Part shown: in pieces, positions 1 through 10,672 of the stretch | Layout: each line of letters opens with the position of its first letter | How positions within the stretch are numbered: position 1 is the first letter of the stretch | Assembly (NCBI GenBank): GCA_032871835.1 | Contig: CM065298.1 | Coordinates: 13,459,096-13,523,095, forward strand | Length of the DNA stretch: 64,000 nucleotides | Source: Dipteronia dyeriana | Lineage: Eukaryota > Streptophyta > Magnoliopsida > Sapindales > Sapindaceae | Direction: 5' to 3' | Program-made: the position numbers and the translations under genes | Notes under the pieces: generated by a model | What the model saw: only the letters and a program-made list of their open reading frames with translations | Told to the model about the DNA's origin: nothing | Database searches by the model: none

Positions 1-1036
1 TGCGGGAACCACACTGGGGGTAGGAGTCTGGTGCATAAGGTACTCAGGCAAGGCTATTATTGGCCTACACTTTTCTTAGATGCACAACAATGGTCGGAAA
101 GTTGCAATACCTGTCAAAGAATTGCCAACGATATCCGACAACCCCCAGAAAAGCTCAAAAATCTCACTGCCCCGTGGCCATTCTCCATGTGGGGCCTAGA
201 CCTGATCGAGCCAATGCCAGCTGAAACAGGGGTGGAGCGAAGCACGCCATAGTAGCTGTCGATTATTTCACAAAATGGGCCGAAGCTGAAGCGGTGGTGC
301 ATATCACGGAAGCCAACACCATAAATTTCGTAAAGAAAAACATACTTTACAGGTTTGGAATTCCGGACACTATAATCACCGACAATGGCACTCATTTTGA
401 TAACCAAAGGTTCAGACAATTGTGCGAGAAGTATCATATTGCTAACTATTATACAACACCAGCTCATCCACAAACAAACGGGCAAGTAGAAGCAGTAAAT
501 AAAATTATCGAGCACACTATCAAAGCAAAATTAGACGACAAAAAAAGGAAGCTGGGTTGAAAAGCTTCCTGAAGTATTGTGGGCATATCGGACGACAGCA
601 AGGACTTCAACAGGAGAAACTCCGTTCAGCCTAGCATTCAGAACAGAAGCTGTCATCCCCATAGAAACATCGTATACGTCCCCCAAGTCAGGTTATATGA
701 TGAAGAACAAAACATTGATACACTGCTACAAAGTTTGGATGAGCTAGAGAAAAAAAAGGAAAAGTCCCGAATAAGAAATACAGCTTATCAACAAAGAGTG
801 GCACGCCACTACAACTCTCGTGTTCGGATAATGAAATTTCAGTTAGGAGACCTGGTGCTTAGGAAGGTGTCACTAAACACAAAGAATAGAGCTGCGGGAT
901 CCCTGGCTGACAAATGGGAAGGTCCATACAAGATCGAGGGGTAGTTGGCCATGGAGCTTATTGGATTGCTCGACCCAATGGAGGGGTGTTACCCCGACCG
1001 TGTAATGCCCAATATCTGAAGATTTTCTATCCTTAA
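1..1036 (+). pseudogene. Ty3/gypsy (Tat lineage) integrase and 3' end of pol, frameshifted
   Basis: This is the C-terminal part of a retrotransposon polyprotein. Integrase would insert the element cDNA into the nuclear genome. From base 1 the frame gives an HHCC zinc-binding domain (two His in the first 12 residues, then CNTC). The catalytic core follows: Asp in WGLDLIEP, Asp in IITDNG at about 375, and Glu in HPQTNGQVEAVN at about 490, so all three catalytic residues survive. The frame breaks near 230, near 550, near 690 and near 945. The last frame ends in QYLKIFYP and a TAA at 1034-1036. The GDLVLRK motif at about 850 is the usual integrase C-terminal domain. The start lies outside the window. 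The wording of the core (GYYWP, PWPF, WG.D) fits Tat/Retand-type elements, and the antisense gene and 3' LTR downstream agree. Confidence 0.9.
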
Positions 1037-1618
1037 AATATATATTTATATTAAATATTTTATTCTTTTTCTAGTCAGGACAGTATTAGTCATAATAAAT
1101 ATTAAAACTGTAATATTAATCTTTGTTGATTTTTCACAGTAATAAATAAAACTAGGAATTTCCAAGAGGAAAGCACCTAGTTCGAGATTTCCAAAAAGCA
1201 TGACAATAAGAAATGGAAGAAGAGCATGATAATAAGAACATGCAAATAGAATTCTCGGGACCATCAAATCCCGAAAGGGCGGAGAAGCTCGTAGGAGCAT
1301 GCCAGCAGAGCAGGGTCAAAATGGCCTTCGTAAAAAGGCAAACCCGATGCACCAGACTAGAAAAATGCTCAGGACGCTATCGGGAGAAATTCCTGTGAAA
1401 TGCGTAGCTGTGTTGAAGCAACTTTTTTTTAAAAAAAAGAGCTCAACGATTCGGCAAACCCTTGCGCATAAACACTAGGGAGACGTCCTTGGTATTGCGT
1501 AAGGACTCGAACGCATAATCATGGTGAGCCTTGATATAACATTCGGGTAGCAACCGGGTATGAAACAGAAGTGCAAGCTTTCCTGTTTCAAGATGACTCG
1601 GTTAATAATAAAGAAGTC
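1037..1618. other. Non-coding spacer of the Tat element between pol and the repeat array
   Basis: About 580 bp follow the pol stop codon. I see no domain in any frame; the short open frames at 1046-1398 look like chance. The last 100 bases hold a degenerate lead-in to the repeat array, with CGGGTAGCAACCGGGTATG resembling the repeat core. Tat elements normally carry a long non-coding stretch here. Confidence 0.6.
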
Positions 1619-2434
1619 AGTTTAATAAGATACTTGGCAATTGAAATTATCCGGGTAACAACCGGTTTAATAAGATACTCTGTTAAGTCACCCGACCACC
1701 AGCCAGTTTAATAAGATACTTGGCTATTGAAGTTATTCGGGTAACAACCGGGTTAATAAGATACTCGGTTAAGTTACCCGACCACTAGCCAGTTTAATAA
1801 GATACTTGGCAATTGAAGTTATTCGGTTAACAACCGGTTTAATAAGATACTCGGTTAAGTTACCCGACCACCAGCCAGTTTAATAAGATACTTGGCAATT
1901 GAAGTTATTCGGGTAACAACCGGTTTAATAAGATACTCGGTTAAGTTACCCGACCACCAGCCAGTTTAATAAGATACTTGGCAATTGAAGTTATTCGGGT
2001 AACAACCGGTTTAATAAGATACTCGGTTAAGTTACCCGACCACCAGCCAGTTTAATAAGATACTTGGCAATTGAGGTTATTCGGGTAACAACCGGTTTAA
2101 TAAGATACTCGGTTAAGTTACCCGACCACCAGCCAGTTTAATAAGATACTTGGCAATTGAAGTTATTCGGGTAACAACCGGTTTAATAAGATACTAGGTT
2201 AAGTTACCTGACCACCAGCCAGTTTAATAAGATACTCGGTTAAGTTACCCGACCACCAGCCAGTTTAATAAGATACTTGGCAATTGAAGTTATTCGGGTA
2301 ACAACCGGTTTAATAAGATACTCGGTTAAGTTACCCGACCACCAGCCAGTTTAATAAGATACTTGGCAATTGAAGTTATTCGGATAACTGGTTAAATAAG
2401 ATACTCGGTTAAGATATCCGACCATCAGCTAGTT
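1619..2434 (+). repeat. 86-bp tandem array in the Tat element 3' region
   Basis: Units start at 1619, 1705, 1791, 1877, 1963, 2049, 2135, 2221, 2262 and 2348. The spacing is exactly 86 bp except for one short unit of 41 bp at 2221. Each unit contains GTTTAATAAGATAC twice, so the 86-mer is a dimer of two diverged halves of about 43 bp: one with TTGGCAATTGAAGTTATTCG and one with CGGTTAAGTTACCCGACCACC. Units are highly similar, and decay is visible only after about 2390. There is no coding potential. Arrays like this in the region between pol and the 3' LTR are known from Tat/Ogre elements. Confidence 0.95.
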
Positions 2435-2591
2435 TAATACAACCTCCGGCAATAAAAATAAAGACTGAAACCATTCAACTCAGAAAATCGTATTCTATTG
2501 CTCTTAAAAAGGATGGTTACAGTTTAAAGAAATGATTCTTTACACGTAAAAAATAAAGAATAATATCAGAATCTTCTACAAATCTACAAGA

Positions 2592-5566
2592 TTAAGGTTG
2601 TGAGGATTTCGAGCCTTTACCAATACTCGGGTCTGGCACCATCTCGTATTCACGAAGCAGGCTCTCATTAGACGGCCAAGTGAAATCATCAACAATATCA
2701 TCCCTCCACTGGCTGTAATCATTACCCGGGGTTGGCCAGACATCCGGGATTACACCCTCGACAGACTCTCTACTTACGTAAAAGGTCGAGAGAGAGTGCT
2801 CGGACGGAATCTCTAAATGCATAGGATGGGGCTCCTTGCCTTGACTACGGCAGTAGGCTCTCCATTCCTTCATCTGAATCCGAAGTGATTCCAAGGACCG
2901 GTCCATATGGTGTTTGATTGACAGCTCCCAGTTAGCACGGGCTTTCTCGGTTGCCCTACTCTTTACTTTGAAGAATTCGTTGGCCGAAACTAGCCCACGT
3001 TGAAATTCCCGAAGAAGTAGGGCATCGTAAGCAGGGGATCTCTTAAAACGATCCACCCCTTGAACTTCCAGCTCCAACCTGGCCTCTCGGGAAAGGGATT
3101 CAACTGTCAGCACTTTGCACTCCAAATCTTCGATTTTTTGGACATACGCAGACTTCGCCTGCTCCGCCTCCTACTCGTCCTTGAGCATAGACTCTTCAGT
3201 AGAAGAAAGAAGGTTTTGAAGCGAAGCAACCTTCTCCTCTGCCAAAGATGCCTTGTCTTCAGCTTCAACCTGCTTTGCCAGGCAACTGTCAGCAAATATC
3301 TGCACAGAACCGACCTCCTGCTGGTAAGCCTGCTCAGCTTGAGCACGACCCTCCTCACTCGCCTTCAGCTGAGCCTCCAGACGCTTTATCTGTTCAGCTT
3401 GACATTGTTGCGTCTGAACAAGCTCAGCAAATTCGGCCACCATCTGTAAAAGAATATATTTAGAAATCCAACGAAGGAAAAATAGTAAAGGAGTCAGAAT
3501 TAGCTAAACTTACATAAGATGTGCCGTTGAAAACATTTTGGAGACGTTCAGGCAGTGAACCATCTCTAAAACCTCTCCAGCGGTCTTCCCCGATATAATC
3601 CCGACTAGAGGACATCTCCTGGAGCATCTTTTTTGGAGAAAGGGATAAGGGAACCCCCGAGGGTTGAGTTCCCAAATTTCTAGACACGGGGATAGGAGAA
3701 GCTCTATTTGGCTCTAGGGATGGAGAGGGAACCTCCGAAGGTTCAGCCCCCATATCATCAACCTCGGGGGTAAATGAAGCCCTACTTGGACCTGAAGTGA
3801 CTACATCTACCGATACTCCAGCGCCTACACTCGGGACAATCTCATTCGCAACATCTTCGTCGCTGGAGTCGATGAATGTGACTACCCGAGGAACTTTGAG
3901 AAGACGAGGAGGCAAACTAACTGCCTATCGCTTCTCACCCCGAGAACGGTGGAAGAGATCAGCAACAAAATCTTCCATCAAATCATCCTGAAAAGACTCA
4001 AAAAGCTCGGCAATGACAGGCATTTGATCCGACAAGACTTTACCACCATCGCCAGCTTCAGACAGTCCAACAGGCTCTTCACTTGGACTCTCACACTGCC
4101 TCTCCCTATTTTCAGGCAGTTGTGTCACGGTAGTCTCACCTTGGCCACTTGAACCAGCGAGATCCGGAGCAGAAGGCTGAGCACCCCGATCAACGCAGTC
4201 AGGAATTTGCTCAACAGTATCAATTTTCTCATCAGGCTCGGGTGGAGCAATACCCTCATCGCCCTGATGGGAAGCCTCTTTCCTACTCGCTTGAAGAATT
4301 GCCTTCACCTAACAAGCCTGAAGATCGCAGACAACGTACGTATCGAACACTAAGAAAAGAAAAGAAAAAGTTAGAAAAGGAAATGGAAAAATGGAGAAAC
4401 ACAGCAGAAAGGGCGATGGGTTACTTACAACGCCTGCGATGGCCCGAAACCTGTCTAAAGAAGCCGAGCTTGATCAAGTCGTCTTCTTTGAAAAGATAGC
4501 TCTTGCTTCTCTTTTTCAGAGTACGGATAGCAGCCCGAGTCAGCCTTTTCAGCTCTGAATCATCATAATCAATTGTTTTCTTATTACACGCTTCGGGGGA
4601 ATAGAAGAAGCGGGGAACATTCAACACCATTCTGGAATCCCCAAATCGAACAGTGACGTCGAGCCCGAGAGCCCCTCCAGCAAAAAATCAACTGTTCTTC
4701 CAGAACTTGTTGGATGTGGGGAATCCCCATATAAAGCCCTTCTTTTTCGGGTCATCAGAAGCCTCGACCCCCCGATTCACCTTTACTTCTTTAGGGACCC
4801 AACCGTCCGAAGGAGTAGACGCAAGAAAATAGGTCCCAGTTTTACTAACCTGCCTCAGCGTAAAGAAATGTCTGATTTCATTCGGAGAAGGCGGCGAAAG
4901 GTTCATTCGACTGAACATGTGCCACATGCACATCAAGACTTTATAACTATTTGGGGCCAACTGAGCTGGGGCTATTTCTGCTTCAGCTAAAAACTGGGCA
5001 ATAAAAGGCTGAAGGGGAAGTGTGACGCCGCAGCAAAGCATCGATCCATAAATCGCGATCATCCCCTCAGGAGGATTCCATACGGCTCTATTCCCCACAG
5101 AAACCAAAGTGACTGAGTCGGGCAAATCAAATCGGAATCGGTATTTTTCTATCTCAGCTGGCCCGACCACATTCGGCTCAATATCAAAGCCTCTCGGGCG
5201 AGTGTTAGAAAAAGAAAGGCGAGACGCCCAGTGTACATCAGCGTCCCCCTCATTAACAGTTTGTTCCCCATTCTGAACACTGCTCGAGCCATGCTTGTAT
5301 ACCTTGCTTGTGCTTTGATGTTTACCCATCCTTCGAGAAGATACCCTGTGGTCAGAAATATCAGAATCAGAACTAGATGGAGAACTCGATATGGGGCTGA
5401 AAGTGACGTCAGGGTGAAGCTCAGAAACATCAACCTCTAAAAATAGAGGTTTATCTATTGGGATATCCCCCAGTAATCGTTTAATGCAAGATACTAACTG
5501 GAAATCCCCACGCTCTAATGCATCAAAAGCAATTTTAAAGAGATGATGACGGAAAGATGGCCCCAT
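2592..5566 (-). pseudogene. Antisense extra gene of the Tat element (gypsy-type 'Transposase_28'-like protein)
   Basis: This gene runs opposite to pol. Its product's function is unknown. The first block (5566 down to 4429) has a Ser-rich stretch, then a conserved globular part (NPPEGMIAIYGSMLCCG, then PLQPFIAQFLAEAEIAPAQL, then SYKVLMCMWHMFSR). This resembles the 'putative gypsy type transposon' family, recalled as Pfam Transposase_28. The second block (4308-3514) is acidic and Pro/Ser-rich. The third block (3443-2592) begins with a coiled coil rich in Glu, Ala and Gln and ends at the stop near 2592. A 70-bp intron at 3444-3513 has GTAAGT and CAG ends and keeps the frame. A second donor at 4428 (GTAAGTAAC) suggests an intron to about 4309, but the phases do not agree. 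Single in-frame stops at 4688, 3925 and about 3171 make it a pseudogene. The first ATG at 5566 is the likely start. Confidence 0.8.
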
Positions 5567-6044
5567 TAAAACTAACCTTGAATTGAGACTGATGCAAGAT
5601 CTTCAAAGCAGAGAATCGCGAACTTCTGGATGAAGAAATATGAGTTTAAAGAGATTTCTGCTGGATTTTTTAGAATAAACCAACAGTCTCTCAACGAATA
5701 ATTTAAAGGTGAGATGGCACGAAACCATAAGATTTCAAAGCGGAAAAAAAAGTTTTATGAGGAAACCAGATGACGTGGGCGGCGTTTGGGGAGATGCAAA
5801 AGTCACTTCTCATAAATAATATTGAAAAACGAAGAGACAAGGGACACGTGTCAAGACAAGAAGTAGCCATCAACCGTCAAAACTTTGAAACGTCGCTATC
5901 ATTTAAGATCTGGCGTGACAAAGCGAATCGAAATTGCATAGTCACCATTAAAATACGTCATTATGGCAAAACGGTTTTTCTGACGAAAGAAAATCAAAAT
6001 GATTAAAATACTTGTCCGAAATAAAATCTTCTAGGCAAAAATAT
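5567..6044. other. Non-coding region between the antisense gene and the 3' LTR
   Basis: About 480 bp separate the antisense start codon from the polypurine tract. The antisense promoter and 5' leader should lie here, but I see no clear TATA box. An open frame at 5770-6006 has no recognisable motif and is probably chance. Confidence 0.5.
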
Positions 6045-6057
6045 TTTAAGGGGGTAT
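6045..6057 (+). other. Polypurine tract of the Tat element
   Basis: A purine run (AAGGGGG followed by TAT) ends directly at the first TG of the LTR. This is the expected site of plus-strand DNA priming in an LTR retrotransposon. Confidence 0.75.
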
Positions 6058-6923
6058 TGTTGTATGTGAATTTTACCAAGCGTACACGTCATTGACAGGA
6101 AGGAAAAAATAGCCAGGTGTATGCTTAGATTGGCATCCAGGAAATATCCTACAAGGCATCATTAAAGAGGAGCAAGCCCGAGTAAGCATATACTGAATAA
6201 AGACCTACTCGGGATCAGTTAACAACACTCGGGACTGGTTAAAACAACGCTTCCACTCGGGCTCATACGGCACTACTCGGGACCATCTGGTGTTATTCTT
6301 AATCGGGAGTAAATACAACTCGAATAAGAACTTATCATACGGGTTAAGTCGTTAAATACGTAAAGATATCCGTCATAAAGGAATCCAAATAATGGAGCTT
6401 TAAGTTAGAAGAGTCCTGCAATCAGGAAACAACTTGATTTCTTTTCAAAGACTACATTCTTATAAGGAAACAAGTCAAATTGAACTACACTACTAGAATC
6501 CCACTCAATTTCCATAAGAGACTCCGAAACAGGAAAGAAGACAAATCAACCTCAAGCAACTAACCAAATCACAATTAAATACAAATATCTTGTACTACTT
6601 GTACAAAACAGATTAGGGTTCTATAAGCATATAAATAGACCCATAATCTGGTTCAAAAAGATATAAGCAATATAGCATACAGTAATCACAAATAATACAG
6701 AGAGAAAAAGAGAGATCGAGAGCTTGTAAAAACATCTTATTCTCTTAGTGGATTTTGGGTTGGTTGATCTTTCAACCACCCGTGGATGCTTCTCCGACTA
6801 TCGGAGTTTTACCACGTAAAACCTGTCTTTGTTACTCTCTCTACATCTCTTTCTCTTTGAATCAATAGCCAAAATCCAGTCCTTGTTGGCTTTTCTGGCA
6901 TAATCCAGAAAACGACGTCAACA
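6058..6923 (+). mobile_element. 3' LTR of the Tat element
   Basis: This 866-bp LTR opens with TGTTGTATG and closes with GACGTCAACA, giving the inverted ends TGTTG and CAACA. It follows a polypurine tract. It contains a TATA box at 6630 and a downstream transcribed leader rich in AGAGA motifs. The copies of CTCGGGA between 6180 and 6300 recall wording in the 86-bp array. The next five bases, ATATT (6924-6928), should be the target duplication, but the 5' LTR is outside the window. It is inserted in an intron of the F-box/FBD pseudogene. Confidence 0.88.
6630..6637 (+). promoter_or_regulatory. TATA box of the Tat LTR
   Basis: TATAAATA lies 573 bp into the LTR, followed after about 30 bp by a purine-rich leader. 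In the 5' LTR this would drive genomic RNA. In this 3' copy it would read into the flanking F-box remnant. Confidence 0.6.
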
Positions 6924-7583
6924 ATATTAATTTCTACCTAACTGGTTATTAACATTCACTTATCTTTAGTTACAATATTATCTTTATTAATTTCTTTCTT
7001 TGTTTTGCTTGGTTTGTTGTGATCTATAAAGATGTCATTCAATGTAGAGGAATTCAGAAAAAGTTCAAATTTGGTCCCTTGTGAAGTTGGAAATTTGTTT
7101 CTCCATAAAATTGAACCACCATCAAGTTAAGCATCTTTCTTGGATGGTATATTTTGGATTTGATATCCAGGGACTTTGTCTATGGAGGCATGGAATGAAA
7201 AGGACAACTTCTTCATCTAGGTATTTTCATTTTTTGATAGATTTTTTTTTCTTTCTACGCTTTTTTCCTTAAATATGTCTGAAAATAAGCATTGATGTTT
7301 TTTTAACGCAATTGCTATTAAGTTAATAGTTTGCCTATATAAATTATGACGAGGAGGGAAACAAGAAGTAGATGGTCACTGTAATGTTATACTGTCATAG
7401 TATTTAGATGATACTTATTTATTTTAACCAGTTTTGCTTGATATACGGTTGCTATATGAGGAGATGTTGAATAGAGATGTCAACTGCTGTCATTCACATC
7501 ATATCAAGTGTTAGCGGCGTTACTTGAAGGATTTCAAGATTGATAACTTCTTTGTTAGTGAACAAATCACTACACGGAAGCAT

Positions 7584-8487
7584 TGTTGGATAGACCTCAA
7601 ACAAATGCAATATTAAAGAAAGATAAGATGAAGAAAAGTAATCAAATCCAATCACGTACAACACAAGAATTTCACATGGAAACCCAAAAATAGAGAAAAA
7701 GTCACGGCCGTCAGGACGACAAGAGAAAATTTCACTACATAGTAAATTGTTACAACACACTCTCAAGATTCTCTCTTTAGAATATCCCAAACTTGATTAC
7801 ACTCAATGCCCTGTTTGAGATCTCTTTAGTATTTGCTATTTCGTTCACCACACAATAATCTAGCTATTATGGTCTATTTGTATGAGTTATAAAGAGTTTA
7901 AGATAAAAGAAAAACATACTCCAATACGTACAAGAATTATTTGTTTCACAAAAATATTATTTCTTTTTATGATAAGACTTCTTGTAAGGATAAATCATTT
8001 TCCTTCAAACACAAGACTTTCCTGTTCTGTATGAAGATAAACTTTTTTTCTTTTTTTTCTTTTTCGATAAGTACAAAAACTTCCAAAAGAAAACTTTTTC
8101 TATTTCCACTTAACATTTATAATCTAGACAAAATTTATTATTACCGCAGTTTGGGTCGCGGTTTGCAACCCGCACCCGACACTGCGGAAGATCTCTGGAG
8201 TCCACAGCTCAGAATACCGCGATTGGTGCATTTTGCCTATACCACGGTCTACACCGTGTGATCTCGCTTGAATGTACCGCGGTTTGTACCGTTGTCTATG
8301 CACCTCTGTCCGTACCGCAGTCCACGTCGTGATTCCTACCGAAATCCGATTCTTCAGTTTTAGTTTGAACTTCAAACCTTCCTTAAACACGATCTTCCAC
8401 TTCAAAATATTTTCCACATCTCCAAGAAGTCTTCACATTGGTGGAATCTCGTTTGGTAACCACTAGGAATACGAGTCATACCCAACA
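7584..8487 (-). mobile_element. Solo LTR of a copia family
   Basis: This 904-bp block begins TGTTGGATAG and ends ACCCAACA. It is clearly related along most of its length to the two LTRs at 49544 and 51110, including the shared words GTCAGGACGACA, AAATTGTTACAAC and CTCTCAAGATTCTCTC. By comparison with those LTRs, the family reads on the minus strand. No internal region follows, so it is a solo LTR. I could not find a matching target duplication (AGCAT on the left, TTCTT on the right). It carries a GC-rich insert of about 200 bp absent from the relatives. Confidence 0.75.
8140..8340. repeat. GC-rich insert made of ACCGCGGT-like words inside the solo LTR
   Basis: The words ACCGCAGTTTG, GTCGCGGTTTGC, ACCGCGATT, ACCACGGTCT, ACCGCGGTTTG and ACCGCAGTCC recur at irregular short spacing in otherwise AT-rich DNA. 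The related LTRs at 49544 and 51110 lack this block. It may be a small transposon or a local expansion. I see no clean inverted ends. Confidence 0.55.
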
Positions 8488-8561
8488 TTCTTAAAATTCA
8501 AAGATAAGAAGCTTTTGAGTAGAGATGATTTGATGGAATTATGGCCTTAACTTCCAACGGG

Positions 8562-9700
8562 CATGGCCGTCTCCAAACATTTTGGGGCCCGAGCGATTTT
8601 TTGATATTGACAAAAATCGGGGCCCTATATAATTAAAAAATAATAATAATAATAATTGCTTATTTACCAAATACATTGTATTCTATATAAATTAAAACAA
8701 AAAAGATTTATCGTATCTAAAAACATAAAAACAAAACATTGTTTACGTTTCTATTCTTCTTGCTTTCTGAAGTGCAAATTTACTAATTATACTACTACCA
8801 TCAAGACTTTTTTCTTAATAGATAACATAGTCAATTCATTCAACTTATCTTGTGACATTGTTAACAGAAGATAATTTTTAATCAACTTCAACTTTAAAAA
8901 GCTGCTCTCCGTAGTATCGATTGTAATCAGAACAATAAAGGTTAAAATACACTTTGAAACAATATTCTTCAGCTTACTAAAGAGACCTGAGACTCTGTGT
9001 AAAAAGATTAAAAGAATCAAAGCTAGAAGATTCAAAATAGCACCCGTAAGGCCGTAATCTATATGACTATATTACATGATGAATTATTTCAAAGCAAAAC
9101 ATTGTAGTATTTAGAAGAACTAGGGAAAAAAATTAAACCCAAATTAATTTAAAGCTATTCAACCATTACATAGAATACAACACACACAATGTTCTATTAT
9201 TGTAAATAAAATAAATAATTAAAAGATGAATCAAAATCAACATGTAGAAATTAATTGAAAACAAAAACCATACCTTTAAATCTTCAATTCTTTAATATTG
9301 ACAAAGAACAACACACTAACACAAAGAAGGAAGGCGTAAGTCAGAATCAAAACGAAGCAAACCAAATATATATATATATATGAAAGACCAAAAAATATAA
9401 TGAGTAAGTAAAGTGAGTAATGAATTTTTTTTTTGTTTTAAATAAATTAGTGGTGTTTAGAAATCAGAATCAGGGAATCATAAGGACTAAGTTTATTGGT
9501 CATTTGAATTATGGGTCTGATTTTTTGTTTTTAATTGAATTGATTCATTACCATATTGGGTTGAACCAAGTCTTTATTTTGGACCCTGTTTATATATAAA
9601 TATATTGGATTGTGTGGCCCCAAAGAAAAAAAGAAGAAAATTGAGTCAGTTGGAGGCCCTAGCAAAATGCTAGGTTTGATGGGCCCATGGGCCAACCCTG
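8562..9700 (-). mobile_element. Decayed hAT transposon with transposase C-terminus
   Basis: The ends are CATGGCCG on the left and, read inward from the right, CAGGGTTGGCC. They are flanked by CCAACGGG (8554-8561) and CCAACAGG (9701-9708), an 8-bp target duplication with one mismatch, as hAT elements make. On the minus strand, 9035-8787 encodes a diverged hAT dimerisation region (FLKLKLIKNYLLLTMSQDKL, then NELTMLSIKK), matching the usual SFSKLKLIK..SMSQ.RLN pattern. The rest is AT-rich and full of stops, and the family's catalytic domain is missing. The neighbouring F-box paralog at 34005 shows the empty site. Confidence 0.8.
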
Positions 9701-9908
9701 CCAACAGGTACCACTCGATTCATTTAGAGTTTTTTTTTTCCGTACCTCTTCAAAATGTTTCGGCCTCTATTATTAAGTAAAATGTTGTAGATGATCTTCT
9801 ATATGACTTTTTATTTTTGTTGGGAGAACAGGGTATTTAACAGCTAAGTCTTGTGGAAGTGAGTTTATTTCATGAAAAAAAAATGAGCATCAACGTTATA
9901 TATACTAA

Positions 9909-10669
9909 GACTCAGTTTGGTATTGCTGTGTTGTGGGGAGAAGTGTTTTTGAAATTGCTGTGGGGGGAATTGCTTTTGGAATTGCTGTGGGAAGAATCAG
10001 CTGAGTGTTTAGTAAACTGATTTTCAAAAGTGCTGTGAGAACGAAAAGCAATTTAAATGTGTTTGGTAAACTGAAATAAAAAGTGTTGTGAGTGTGTAAA
10101 ATTACTAAAAGGACATAGACATCTAAATGGTACTAATGTGCTATACTTTATATTTTTCTTGTTTATTTGTGTTTAGTGTTATATAATTATAGTACTTTAT
10201 TGAATTAATTAGCCCCATTTTTTATTCTACTTTATTTAATTAATTAACCTTATTTCTTTATTTCTTTATTTCTTTATTTTATTCTACTTTATTTATTTAT
10301 TTTATTTTTATTATACTTTATTGAATTAATTATCCCAATTTTTTATATACAGTTATGGCAACATTTTTTTTTACAGAAATATATGTCCATTTTTTTTTGT
10401 TAAATTTCGTTAAAGGCAAGGAAAAAGTTGGAAAGTTAGTAAAATTTCATTTAATATCACTGTAGCACGTTTACTAAAAGCAGAAGCCAAAATCCAAAAT
10501 CCAAAATCCAAAATCCAAAAGCATATATTTGTAGCTTCTCAAAAACTCAGTTGAGAGAAGCTAAAAGTGACAAAAAGCACTTCCCCACGATTTTACCAAA
10601 CACCCTGTCTTAGGTCCAGAATCACTTTTGATCCCAAAAGCAGCTGGGGAAACAATGCCAAACTAAGCC
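9909..10669. mobile_element. Tourist/Harbinger-like MITE
   Basis: The inverted ends are GACTCAGTTTGGTATTGCTG and, from the right, GGCTTAGTTTGGCATTGTTT. They are flanked by TAA on both sides (9906-9908 and 10670-10672). At 761 bp it is non-coding. It includes a 10-bp tandem repeat (CCAAAATCCA type, 10486-10520) and several GAAGC words near each end. The 3-bp TAA duplication fits the PIF/Harbinger superfamily. Confidence 0.8.
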
Positions 10670-10672
10670 TAA

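Larger units (their letters stand above)
6924..9800 (+). pseudogene. F-box/LRR/FBD protein gene fragment, split by insertions
   Basis: This is the 3' part of a plant FBD-type F-box/LRR gene, normally the substrate adaptor of an SCF ubiquitin ligase. An intron end (6924-7029) leads into an exon at about 7030 reading SFNVEEFRKSSNLVPCEVG. The same exon recurs at 31314 and 32884. A later exon at 7458-7583 matches the family tail (a Cys/His stretch followed by WRHYLKDF) and recurs at 33185 and 33890. The tail is interrupted by a copia solo LTR and an hAT element. It resumes at 8488-8561 and 9701-9790, where CAGGTACCA matches the block at 34010. The F-box itself is not present; it would lie beyond the Tat element, outside the window. 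Stops and frameshifts rule out function. Confidence 0.7.

Noticed and set aside
1046..1398. Overlapping short frames on both strands after the integrase
   Set aside because: They overlap each other on opposite strands, have no family features and lie in the non-coding spacer of the Tat element.
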